From the NCBI GenBank assembly GCA_039105265.1, contig JAPFFF010000011.1:5456001-5520000 (forward strand): a DNA stretch of 64,000 nt, in the 5' to 3' direction. A program made the translations under genes and the position numbers. This stretch comes from Tritrichomonas musculus (Eukaryota > Parabasalia > Tritrichomonadida > Tritrichomonadidae). This document shows, piece after piece, positions 19,363 through 28,562 of the stretch (positions are counted from its first letter, which is position 1; the number at the start of each line of letters is the position of its first letter). The notes under the pieces are model-generated. The model was not told the DNA's origin. It did no database searches and saw nothing but the letters and a program-made list of their open reading frames with translations.

Positions 19363-20188
19363 CAATTGGGGGTGCCTCCGGGATTACCACGATAGGGACT
19401 TCGCTAGGAACTTCGCTAGGGACTTCGCTTGGATCTCCTGGGGGTGACTCCGGGATTACCAAGATAGGGACTTCGCTAGGAACTTCGCTAGGGACTTCGC
19501 TTGGATCTCCTGGGGGTGACTCCGGGATTACCACGATAGGGACTTCGCTAGGAACTTCGCTAGGGACTTCGCTTGGATCTCCTGGGGGTTTCGGTTGGGG
19601 TTTCAAATATAGATTCGGATTTGTGAAGTAAGTCGCGGTATTATCTTTAAGTCTTTGCTTCAAAGTTTGTTTCACACCAGCGTTACTCCTGTTGAATCCA
19701 TTACACATATCATCTATGTTTTTGAGCGTCTGTCGTATCTCATCATTGTACAGATCTGGATTATTGATGACATGTATCATATTATCGATGATTTCTTTTG
19801 ACACACCACATATAACATATAATAACCTAAGAGTACCACGGAGTTTGTTGTTCTGGACTTTATTCTGATAATATTCATATTTACTTGGGTCTTCGGAGTT
19901 TTTCAAATAATTCCTCAGTTCATATTGGAACTCTCGGAGCCTGTACGAAAGACGGTCCTTAGTACGTTCAACTTGATCAGCCTCAATGGGATCTGATCCT
20001 TGATTTGGCCATACGCGCTTAAGCTCCAAGAACTTACTAAGCACCTTATCACCGTACAGATTTCTATCATTGATGACACCTATCATAGCGTTGATGATAT
20101 CATCTGTTACTTTGCATTCAGTATATATAAACTTAAGGATATTACGGTCTCTGGCGCTCTTGACTTCATTATCAATACGGGTAAGCAT
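19346..20188 (-). CDS. LP N-terminal repeat region, unit 2 fragment
   Basis: 280 codons from MLTRIDNEVKSARDRN. Two helical domains like those of unit 1, then a linker of three near-identical repeats with PSEVPSEVP cores. It stops at the junction with the unit 1 fibre, so it is a fragment left by tandem duplication of the LP-head/fibre block. Divergent from the second fibre by 18 nt, exactly as in unit 1. Confidence 0.65.
   Translation of the reverse strand: MLTRIDNEVKSARDRNILKFIYTECKVTDDIINAMIGVINDRNLYGDKVLSKFLELKRVWPNQGSDPIEADQVERTKDRLSYRLREFQYELRNYLKNSEDPSKYEYYQNKVQNNKLRGTLRLLYVICGVSKEIIDNMIHVINNPDLYNDEIRQTLKNIDDMCNGFNRSNAGVKQTLKQRLKDNTATYFTNPNLYLKPQPKPPGDPSEVPSEVPSEVPIVVIPESPPGDPSEVPSEVPSEVPILVIPESPPGDPSEVPSEVPSEVPIVVIPEAPPIGLLLP
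19363..19600. repeat. 72-bp tandem repeat, about three units
   Basis: Three near-identical units of about 72 bp, each with 12-bp subrepeats (GGGACTTCGCTA type). On the minus strand they code for the Pro-Ser-Glu-Val linker of the LP fragment. Confidence 0.75.
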
Positions 20189-20206
20189 ACCTTTATTTTA
20201 TAGTAA
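20189..20206. promoter_or_regulatory. 18-bp bidirectional start region (LP/fibre)
   Basis: Only ACCTTTATTTTATAGTAA separates the start codons of divergent LP and fibre. The same spacing and nearly the same bases recur at 17820-17837, and in related form at 36678-36695. Both promoters must overlap each other and possibly the coding starts. Confidence 0.6.
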
Positions 20207-22552
20207 ATGTTCAGTATAGAACAGAGTGGATTTTCAATAAAAGCAGCCACTATCGACGAGTTACTAATAGAATACATCAAAAAGTATGCATGTATGTGTC
20301 ATACCAATGGATCCAATGGCTCAAATATAACTGGTCCCAACCAGGAGCAAATCAAGGAACTCATTACGAGTACAGTTGGTGAGCAACTCGAAAAATATGC
20401 CTTAGCCAAGGACCTTGAGTCATATGCTTTGCAAACGCAGCTATTCGACTATGTGAAAACCGAGGATTTCAATACGGAGATGCTGAAGTACGCATCTAGT
20501 GAAGATGTGGAGAGTGCCATTGGGGAATTACGTGATTACATCGCCAAAAACTGTGCGCTATCTACTGAAATACCTGAGGTCCCTGAGAACATCGTTACGA
20601 GTGATTCATTGAGTACTGCTTTGGAACCGTACGCGAAGCTTGCGAACTTAGGTGAGTACGCCAAGACCCAGGACTTGCCAGATATGTCCGAGTACGCGAA
20701 GCTTGCGAACTTAAGTGAGTACGTGAAGACCCAGGACCTCCCTGAGATACCCACAGTTCTCAAAAATAGTGAGTTGCAATTGAACATAAGAGATCAATTA
20801 CCAGACGAAATGTTTCAGAAATTGATGGCTGAAGATGTTAAACCATTATCAGCTCAAGCATCAATGTGTTTAACAAGTATGGCGGCTAATGAAGGTCTTC
20901 AAGCGGCTTTGGATTCTTGTTCCGAACAATATGTTCCAAAAGATGACCTCCCAGCGATTATTGATCAAGTGAAAGGCTATATCCCAGAGATTATCGAGGG
21001 GCAAACAACTATTCAATTCACAATCGCCAATAATACAATTCTTGATTTGGATTACGACCCATATCATGTACTGATTGAGCAATATGGGTTGGATATTGTA
21101 TCATCAGACAGTTACTATACGGCCCATTATGTTCACGCAGACTATTCGTACAATGACGATGATGATAATCTACCCTCTCAGATACTGCGCATGGAAGGAA
21201 GTGATTCTAGTCTTTGGTATCTGTATAACTCCCATGAGTTAATCAATCCAGGAACTGGTGATACACCGGAAATACTATCATGTTCAATTACCAAAACTGT
21301 CGAACCAACAGACAAAAACGCTTATTCAGCTAGATATGTGTCGAACACTTATGCTTTGAGAGATGATTTGAAGAATTACATCACGAGAGATAATTTGAAT
21401 GTATCAACTGAATACACAATTGAAACTAAGACATATATGTTTCCTAATACAGGTCCAATACCAGAAGAATATGAAGAAAACGGAATGGTAACATCTCACG
21501 TTTTACCATTCAAAGAAGGTACACATTTGGTTGGTTACAAAGTAGACACTAGTGGTGATATATTCCATTTTGATATCAGATTTAAGACAAATGAATTATA
21601 TGCTGATGATGAATATAACGTTAAACAACATGAAGCTGAAGGATTTGAAAGTGAAGGGGAGTATTTTGAATTAGTGTGGGATGAAGTTAGTGGAGTAATA
21701 TATGATAGATATCAATACCTTCCAATAACAATAACATTAGCAGAAACCGAAGATGAATTAGCTCTCAAATCGGATATCCCAGAACCAGTTGACTTGACAC
21801 CATATTATACTAGTGCCCAGGCTGATGAGAAGTATGCTTTGAAGAGTTCATTAAATGAATTATTAACAAACAATGTTTATACTTCAGCTGATTTAATAAA
21901 TGATTCACCAAAAACTACTGATTTCGATAGATTTTATTATAATGAATTATATGATATATTCGAAAAAAATGAGAAGTCAATAACTAATCTAGCTTCATTA
22001 ATATTATCTGGAGTTGTATTTAAATGTCAAATAACTGGTTATTTAACTAAATCAGAATGCGATGCTAAATATGCACTGAAATCATATGTTGATGAACTTC
22101 ACGCAATTGCGAGTACAACCATCACTCACTACTCCCCAATCGAGTCATCGGTTAACACCATCACCGATTTCGTCATTGGAGCTCCTGTATATATGACCGG
22201 TAAGGTATATCATCGTGAGGATTCGAAATGGGTACCTAGCACTGAAGCTGACACCACTGATTGCATATGTAGTGTGAAGACCACTGGTACCTGGAAGGAG
22301 TATGTTGGTATATGCGTCAGAATCGATGAATCCAATAGTTGTATCACATTCGCCACTCATGGGGATTACATGGTTAAGGTCGAGGACTCCTCATGCTATT
22401 CCATTGGGGATGAGGTATTCATCGATAACGCTGATAATAAACTGAAGATACTCACTGGTGAGACCGCGATAACCTCAAAAATAAATCGTATGACAGTGGG
22501 TATCATAACTGGTATCATCAACGGATCCACATTAGCTGTGTTTAAGGCCTAA
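20207..22552 (+). CDS. Fibre-like protein, complete (781 aa)
   Basis: Order: conserved head 1-110; shaft of YAKLANL.EYAKTQDLPD repeats to about 185; shared block (EGQTTIQFTI to VSNTYALR, about 255-385); a variable AT-rich block (about 390-620, with HVLPFKEGTHLVGYK) unlike the Mav-C fibre; conserved C-terminal domain (about 640-781) starting TTITHYSPIESSVN with DTTDCICSVKTTGTWKEYVG and ending STLAVFKA. The shaft resembles short repeats of phage tail fibres. Receptor binding is inferred. Convergent with the polymerase. Confidence 0.75.
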   Translation: MFSIEQSGFSIKAATIDELLIEYIKKYACMCHTNGSNGSNITGPNQEQIKELITSTVGEQLEKYALAKDLESYALQTQLFDYVKTEDFNTEMLKYASSEDVESAIGELRDYIAKNCALSTEIPEVPENIVTSDSLSTALEPYAKLANLGEYAKTQDLPDMSEYAKLANLSEYVKTQDLPEIPTVLKNSELQLNIRDQLPDEMFQKLMAEDVKPLSAQASMCLTSMAANEGLQAALDSCSEQYVPKDDLPAIIDQVKGYIPEIIEGQTTIQFTIANNTILDLDYDPYHVLIEQYGLDIVSSDSYYTAHYVHADYSYNDDDDNLPSQILRMEGSDSSLWYLYNSHELINPGTGDTPEILSCSITKTVEPTDKNAYSARYVSNTYALRDDLKNYITRDNLNVSTEYTIETKTYMFPNTGPIPEEYEENGMVTSHVLPFKEGTHLVGYKVDTSGDIFHFDIRFKTNELYADDEYNVKQHEAEGFESEGEYFELVWDEVSGVIYDRYQYLPITITLAETEDELALKSDIPEPVDLTPYYTSAQADEKYALKSSLNELLTNNVYTSADLINDSPKTTDFDRFYYNELYDIFEKNEKSITNLASLILSGVVFKCQITGYLTKSECDAKYALKSYVDELHAIASTTITHYSPIESSVNTITDFVIGAPVYMTGKVYHREDSKWVPSTEADTTDCICSVKTTGTWKEYVGICVRIDESNSCITFATHGDYMVKVEDSSCYSIGDEVFIDNADNKLKILTGETAITSKINRMTVGIITGIINGSTLAVFKA

Positions 22553-22558
22553 TTATCG

Positions 22559-22636
22559 GGACAGCAATTTTGCTGTTCCAGGGAATTAGTGGTTATCTCC
22601 ATGAAATCTGGGTCAACGGGATTTCCCGTACACCCA
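22559..22636. terminator. Two hairpins between convergent fibre and polymerase
   Basis: GGACAGCAATTTTGCTGTTCC (22560-22580) is a near-perfect stem; CGGGATTTCCCG inside GGGT...ACCC (22611-22636) is a second. They may end both transcripts, or belong to the palindromic insert family described in the findings. Confidence 0.5.
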
Positions 22637-22640
22637 ATAT

Positions 22641-25600
22641 TCAATTCGAATTGCATATAATATAGTCCCCTGATGTGAGTCCGTGGATGAATGGGGCACA
22701 GGATTGGTTCTCGAGGACAATCATTTTGGTATGAGTCCAGGTGAGAGCATTCTTGTTTACCGTGATCTTGGACATCGTCATCTCACTGATTTTGCTCTGG
22801 ATTTTGGTATTGCGAGTCAATTGCAGATTGATATTTTTGCCAACCTTCACACCGCCATTGTCGATGATGTCCTTGTAATCATCACTTGTGATATGGTTTT
22901 TCTTGAGGGAGACCCCCTTGAGTTTGAGTGCTTTGGTAACCGAATCACTATTAAATATGGTGTAGCACTTGGGGGCCAACGCTATCATATTCTCACCATA
23001 TTTCTCAATGCAGAGACCCAGTATTTTCTTCTCATCAGCGATTGTGTTTATATTGGGATTCGGCATGAACTTATATATGTTCTCATCATAGAATGCCCTA
23101 TTCTTGATGATGTATTTGAACTCTTGATCGGACCCCTTGGTATCATCACCAGCAACCGCAAAATACGCACTATCAGTGTCCCCCTCTATGAAATGGAATC
23201 GCTCCACATCAAGGCACTTGTACATGAACTCGTATATGAATGTGAGATACCAGAATTTGGCGTTATCTAGAGTCCAGAATGATTCCTGAAGGCATGTCGT
23301 GCATTTGAAGCTCTTTGGGTTCATCTGGAGTAGATAGTTGTCATCGCTCAATTTGGTGCCACTGACATAGTTGTCGTAGATGATATTCTGGAAGGTCTTA
23401 TCGCGTGAGCATATCTTGATTTTGGAGAACTTCTCGGTGTTCATCCCATCGTACCCATATGAGCCATTCATGCTGATCTTGTAGAACTTCTCGTTCGACA
23501 ACATAGTTGGCTCGAACTTTGTTCGCGCTACACTCAAGTCGCTTTCAGCGCCATTCCCCCCAGCAGCTCCAGAGATGATATCCTGACGGCGTTTCATGAA
23601 CTCGCTAACGAATGGGTTGAATCCGCGATGAGCCTCGTATTTGGTGAGACTCTTGATATCCTCAATGACAAGTCCATGGTCGAGGAGGAACCAGAGGTAG
23701 TAATTCGAGAATGTCTGATAGGTACCCATTGTATCAACACTCATGGTCAGCTTCCGTTCAGTTTTGTCAACTGATGGGAGCTTATTGTGAGTCATGTAGT
23801 TGTGCATATATGGACCAATTGTGGCCTCATCATTGGTGATATCGAAATTGCGAAATACAGGTGGGAAATTGATGAAGTAGTTGATTTTGGATATTGGGCA
23901 TTTCAACATGACCTCCGCTTTGAACAGGAATTTGGGATGTTCTTGGTGCTTCTGGCTGTTGTTGATGATACCCATACATGTGTTGTAGGTCTTCATATTT
24001 TTGACCCCGTCCTTGTACACCTCGAATCGCTCCATCATGGAACCTGGCATATACATGACTCCCCCGTGATATGGGTTGGCATCATGTTTGGTTGAACTGA
24101 ATGCAGATGGGTATAAGCTGTTGAAATCAACTCCAACAATATGAGTCATCGTGTGTGAAGTATCATATGAGATTACCTTGTGATCAACGGCGTTGTATCT
24201 AAAGCGGTTTATTTTGGTATGACCCTTGATGTTGACACGGTGCATGACATTGGATAGACCACCAGTGATGTTGTTCCGTAAGCTGTAATACTCCTGTTCA
24301 TCGTTGATGAGTGTTGGGAGATGCATCATCTTGCAGTACTTCTTCAGCTGAATTCGGAGTTTGGTTATATTGGGGTCATCACGGCTGCGAAGTCTATTGC
24401 ATTCCGCACAAGCGAGTTTACAGTTGCTGAGTTCATGACCGATATCATTATTGATTCTATCGAGAGTAGGTCTGTTGGTCCATGTGAAGTGCTCACCACA
24501 GAGATGGCACTTGCCAGTATCTGGATTGTTGTACATCTCCATGAACTTATCGAATTGCTCCTCACAAACACATTTATCGAGGTTCCTGGGTTTGTCCTTA
24601 TGAGCTAGATTATATTTGACATCCTGGTTATAGTAGTTCTCGCATTTGAATCGCCACCAATCGAGGTTTGGTTTGAATTTGTTAATGGGATTCTGTATAG
24701 AGTATTCGGCATTTGGATTGAATTCCTTATATGCAAGTGCATACTTGATACAGGATGCATTCTTGCTTAGCGATAGGTTTGAGATGAGGTCCACGTTGTA
24801 CTGAGCATTGAGTGCAATCAGGTTGTCAATGGGTTTGATCATCATCTCGACATCATTATCATTGTATGCAAGTAGGTAGTCCCATCGGGTTTCATAGTTT
24901 TTGGCATCCTCGAGATATAGCTTGTAATCATCTGGTGTCAATGGGTTCTTCTGGTTGAGATAGCTGTAGAACGCCTCATACTCAAATGGCTCTGCTTTTG
25001 AGAGTACCTCATTGTAGTTCTCAGTGTTGATGGCTTCATATGGGAACACACCCTTCGAGCTATTCTCGATCCCTCCAAAGTCTACCCCGAATTGTCGTAA
25101 TGTACCTCCAGCGACAAATGATTGTGCATCGATGAATCGCAACTTGGTGTCGTATTTGGGTGACTTCAATATGAACTGCTTCAATGAGGATGTGGTACCA
25201 ATGATACTATTGGGTTCAACACTCCATAACGTAGTCCCAGCTGAACTGTAGTTGAGATACTCCTTGAATAGGTTGCTATCGAATCTACTCGAGTTGAATC
25301 CAAATACGGTTATCACATTCAGGTTGCGATCAATGGTTTTGAGATTGTCAACTGGTTGATTGATGAAGGATTTCATATATTGAACCTTATCGTGATACAC
25401 CTGCTTGGATTGCTCAAACAACCACTCGATCCACTTGATGATGAACTCAGATGAATCTCTTAATGAGAAGTGCCTTGTGGTACAACCAGATTGCGATTTG
25501 ACACATGATGATACGCTAAGGGGAATCAGTCGTGAGTTGATGGTTGTGGATGAACCAATAGATGCATTCACAGGCTGTTCAACAGTTTCGAAATCGTAGG

Positions 25601-28088
25601 TGATGTAATATATGTTGGGTTTCCATTCGAGACCATAGGCTAAGCAATATTCGTACACCGGATTGCTGAGTATATGTGGACAGTATGGTAGTGGTTCACG
25701 ATTGGGTATGAATCGCTTTCGAAATACACCGTCACAATGTAGCTTATGATTCTCGAAACGCTTCATATTGTGATTACCGTAATGGGTATATGAGCCACAC
25801 TTTGGACAGATATGGATGTTGGTCAGCTTCTCAGCATCCCTGATGTGCATTATGTGGATGATTCGATTTTGGGTGTACAGCAATGCGGATTTCCTAAATG
25901 AGTTATCCTCATTGTATTTCCATTGGTCCTGAAGGTTATAGACTTTGAGATCCTCCAAGTACTCATAGATGTCCACATTCAAGTGATGCTTCTCGGCAGA
26001 TGCCTTCATGGATTCAATTGATGTACCCGGATAGTTGTTCAGGAGATCGATTGCATCTTGAGATGGCTTAGTAGAATACACTATATTGTGATCCTCGCAT
26101 AGGAGCTTCCTAGCTGCCTGTGTACGGTGCTTAGTTTTGCAACCAGATTCAGGGTCAACCAGATGGTCATCTAGACATGCAGCCAGAAATCGGTACCAAC
26201 ATAGATTGTCATCGGCATTGTCCGTGATGATGAATTTGCTATTTTTGATCTCAGGAGGTAAATCCTTGATTGGACCACTAACCTTGACCATTCGAGATAC
26301 CGTGAATGAGACTGATCCTACCATAATCAACTTGGTTCCAGATGTTGAGGTCTCATATGAGTGCAGTACTGATTCAATATAGTACTTCACGATATCAAGT
26401 GATTGCTCATCACGAACCACAATTGGGATAGCCGATTTATAGTTGTTCCAATTGATTTCCCTAGCTGCATATTCACATGAATACCCATCCTCAGTACTGG
26501 GGGACTGAAATACACCTGAGAGTTGGAAATAGATTTTGAATGGTTTTACCTCGCGCTTATAGACCTGTTGCAAGCCGTCATATATGGTGTTCAATGAGGA
26601 TATCGAGTTGAAGTAGTATATGTATATTGGCTCATAGGTATCAATATCCTCACGCTCATTGGAATCACTATCAGCATATTTGGTATATGATCGCCAAGCC
26701 TCAACAGCCCTATCATAGCTATCAGGTTCATTCACCATGAGGAAATCGGTGTGTTTCGATTTGAACTGATGGCCGAACTCACTGAGGTAATCGAGTATTT
26801 CATTATTTTCAGGGTCCTTGGGGAGATCATCAATACTAGCGTTACCATCGATAATATGGGTCAGTTTTGTAACCTTAGTCCTGTCTCGGAGTATATCTTG
26901 TATTTCAGCTCTATCAATATACTCGGGATAATACTTGTTGAAATAGGAACATGCTTTGCGGTCATCAACTAATTGATTATAGAACTTAAACTGGGACATC
27001 ATACGCCGATGTTCATCAATGCGGTCCTCAATCTTGTAATCATCTCTATCGAAATGCTTGAAGTAATCCTTAGTTCGTTCAGCCTCAAGTCTCTCGAAGA
27101 ATGTATCAAGATCTGATGCCTCGAGCCCACGAGTGCGATCAAAACCGGTGCGATATACAAATGAGTTCTCATTCAGGAACTCTATGAGACTGTTCAGTCG
27201 TTCATTATATGATCTGTTGCGGATGTTGGCATCGAATTTCTCATTGGCAGTCTTGATATAATGATCAATAGCACCCACGGTTAGATTACTTTTATCAAAA
27301 TTCTTAGTACTAATCTTGCGCTGCTTTTCAAGCTCCAGTTCCCGCTCCCGTTTCTGCTTCTGTTTCAATCGATCGCGATGCAATTTCTCAGCCAGTTTCT
27401 GTTCCTGCTTCTGGAGACGCTCCTGCTTAGCACGCTCCTGTTCCAATTGCTTAGCACGTTCCCGCTCAAGTCTAACCTTCTCAATTGCTTGCAGATTCTG
27501 TTCAGTTGCATCCCTCAGTAGCTTATCCTCTTGTTCATCATGTAGTCTCTCGAAGAATCTATCAAAATCTCTGTCCTGGAGAAGGGTATTAGTATCAAAA
27601 CGCGTGCGATATACAAATAAATTATCATTCAGGAACTTTATGAGACTGCTCTGCTGTGCGGCCTGTGATATGTCGGTTGGGATTTTGCCATCGAACTCTG
27701 TGTTGGCGATCTTGATATAATCTTTGACATCACTCGCGGTTAAAACAGTTTTATTAAAATGGGTCTTATTAATCTTGCTATTCAGTAAACGTTCAGTACC
27801 TTCCAATCCCAATACCTTGAGACGCCTCTGCTCAGCACGTGTAAGCCTCAGACGCCTGATGAATGTATCAAGATCTGATTCCTCGAGCTTATTATCGGTA
27901 TCAAAACCAGTGTGATCTACAAATGAGTTCTCATTCAGGAACTTTATGAGACTACTCAGCTGTCCAACATATGGGTTTCTGGTTGAGATATCCCCACGGA
28001 ACTTCTCATTGATGATATCGATATAGTCTCTGACGACATCTGTGGGTAGAACCTTTTTATCGAAATTCCAACTAGTAATATTACTCAT
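22641..28088 (-). CDS. Protein-primed DNA polymerase B, complete (1815 aa)
   Basis: N-terminal region has three helical repeats (near 10-75, 110-180, 260-340; core SLIKFLNENSFVYRTGFD), with a charged coil between 2 and 3. Then a PolB-associated block with DDNLCWYRFLAACL (Cys630) and HIMHI (745-749), a Cys/His finger near 760-795, exonuclease motifs DFET (832), FNSSRFD (to 937) and NDND (to 1079), an inserted HNH-like domain (1194-1235), and polymerase motifs DFNSLYPS (1321), KISMNGSYG (1537) and DTDS (1637). Replicates the linear element. Looks whole. Confidence 0.93.
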   Translation of the reverse strand: MSNITSWNFDKKVLPTDVVRDYIDIINEKFRGDISTRNPYVGQLSSLIKFLNENSFVDHTGFDTDNKLEESDLDTFIRRLRLTRAEQRRLKVLGLEGTERLLNSKINKTHFNKTVLTASDVKDYIKIANTEFDGKIPTDISQAAQQSSLIKFLNDNLFVYRTRFDTNTLLQDRDFDRFFERLHDEQEDKLLRDATEQNLQAIEKVRLERERAKQLEQERAKQERLQKQEQKLAEKLHRDRLKQKQKRERELELEKQRKISTKNFDKSNLTVGAIDHYIKTANEKFDANIRNRSYNERLNSLIEFLNENSFVYRTGFDRTRGLEASDLDTFFERLEAERTKDYFKHFDRDDYKIEDRIDEHRRMMSQFKFYNQLVDDRKACSYFNKYYPEYIDRAEIQDILRDRTKVTKLTHIIDGNASIDDLPKDPENNEILDYLSEFGHQFKSKHTDFLMVNEPDSYDRAVEAWRSYTKYADSDSNEREDIDTYEPIYIYYFNSISSLNTIYDGLQQVYKREVKPFKIYFQLSGVFQSPSTEDGYSCEYAAREINWNNYKSAIPIVVRDEQSLDIVKYYIESVLHSYETSTSGTKLIMVGSVSFTVSRMVKVSGPIKDLPPEIKNSKFIITDNADDNLCWYRFLAACLDDHLVDPESGCKTKHRTQAARKLLCEDHNIVYSTKPSQDAIDLLNNYPGTSIESMKASAEKHHLNVDIYEYLEDLKVYNLQDQWKYNEDNSFRKSALLYTQNRIIHIMHIRDAEKLTNIHICPKCGSYTHYGNHNMKRFENHKLHCDGVFRKRFIPNREPLPYCPHILSNPVYEYCLAYGLEWKPNIYYITYDFETVEQPVNASIGSSTTINSRLIPLSVSSCVKSQSGCTTRHFSLRDSSEFIIKWIEWLFEQSKQVYHDKVQYMKSFINQPVDNLKTIDRNLNVITVFGFNSSRFDSNLFKEYLNYSSAGTTLWSVEPNSIIGTTSSLKQFILKSPKYDTKLRFIDAQSFVAGGTLRQFGVDFGGIENSSKGVFPYEAINTENYNEVLSKAEPFEYEAFYSYLNQKNPLTPDDYKLYLEDAKNYETRWDYLLAYNDNDVEMMIKPIDNLIALNAQYNVDLISNLSLSKNASCIKYALAYKEFNPNAEYSIQNPINKFKPNLDWWRFKCENYYNQDVKYNLAHKDKPRNLDKCVCEEQFDKFMEMYNNPDTGKCHLCGEHFTWTNRPTLDRINNDIGHELSNCKLACAECNRLRSRDDPNITKLRIQLKKYCKMMHLPTLINDEQEYYSLRNNITGGLSNVMHRVNIKGHTKINRFRYNAVDHKVISYDTSHTMTHIVGVDFNSLYPSAFSSTKHDANPYHGGVMYMPGSMMERFEVYKDGVKNMKTYNTCMGIINNSQKHQEHPKFLFKAEVMLKCPISKINYFINFPPVFRNFDITNDEATIGPYMHNYMTHNKLPSVDKTERKLTMSVDTMGTYQTFSNYYLWFLLDHGLVIEDIKSLTKYEAHRGFNPFVSEFMKRRQDIISGAAGGNGAESDLSVARTKFEPTMLSNEKFYKISMNGSYGYDGMNTEKFSKIKICSRDKTFQNIIYDNYVSGTKLSDDNYLLQMNPKSFKCTTCLQESFWTLDNAKFWYLTFIYEFMYKCLDVERFHFIEGDTDSAYFAVAGDDTKGSDQEFKYIIKNRAFYDENIYKFMPNPNINTIADEKKILGLCIEKYGENMIALAPKCYTIFNSDSVTKALKLKGVSLKKNHITSDDYKDIIDNGGVKVGKNINLQLTRNTKIQSKISEMTMSKITVNKNALTWTHTKMIVLENQSCAPFIHGLTSGDYIICNSN

Positions 28089-28562
28089 TTGCCCATTGGT
28101 AAAAATACAAAAATAATCATCGCAACGCGGTTGATGACATACTATTTTTGAATTTTATTCGATTAAATAGCAAATCGGAATCATATATGTGTTAGCGCTA
28201 ACTGGTATAGTTGTTGGATCAAGAAGGATGTCTCCCAGCTTCGGGTCCCTTTGGGACATTTGCAAGCAAACGGCAGGCATAGGTTCGATTCACTGCCATA
28301 CCGATTTTTCGTATTATTTCCGGTCCATATTTGTGATAGAGCCCAAGCGCACTAAACACCTTGGGTAAGCTATTACTTGTGGATTATAGGGGTAATACGG
28401 GCATTTGCCGGCATTTGCAACCCAAACCAGTCTCATGGTGGATGCAGGTATTTTCCTTGAGGGATTGATGTGCAATCCCGGGTACGTATGTTGGTTCCTC
28501 TAGAGAATGCATTACGCATCCATCATGGGGTCGGTTTTTGCAAAAATATTTTTGGACTACGG
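28089..28562. ncRNA. Conserved structured noncoding block upstream of polymerase
   Basis: 474 bases with no gene, kept almost base for base in inverted copy at 43038-43485. Features: palindrome GTTAGCGCTAAC (28191-28202), a tRNA-like segment (28204-28302), a long imperfect stem (28425-28445 with 28516-28536) enclosing the perfect hairpin GGGATTG/CAATCCC (28461-28479), and TTTTTGCAAAAA (28535-28546). May be a long leader or a separate RNA; no family recognised. Confidence 0.4.
28204..28302 (+). other. tRNA-like segment with Pol III-type signals
   Basis: Ends pair (GGTATAG with CCATACC, one mismatch), an A-box-like TAGTTGTTGG follows the 5' end, a B-box-like GGTTCGATTC lies at 28282-28291, and TTTTT follows at 28305. 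The Mav-D copy is 73 nt long, tRNA-sized; this copy carries an extra 27 nt double hairpin. T-arm and anticodon arm do not form proper stems by eye, so it is a tRNA-like relic or mimic rather than a called tRNA. Confidence 0.35.

Noticed and set aside
19363-19631. Gly/Thr/Ser repeat tail of the unit 1 fibre
   Set aside because: It is the opposite strand of the LP linker repeats; no fibre homologue has it.
28204-28302. Functional tRNA gene
   Set aside because: Acceptor-like pairing, A/B-box likeness and T5 are present, but T-arm and anticodon arm do not form proper stems; kept only as tRNA-like.
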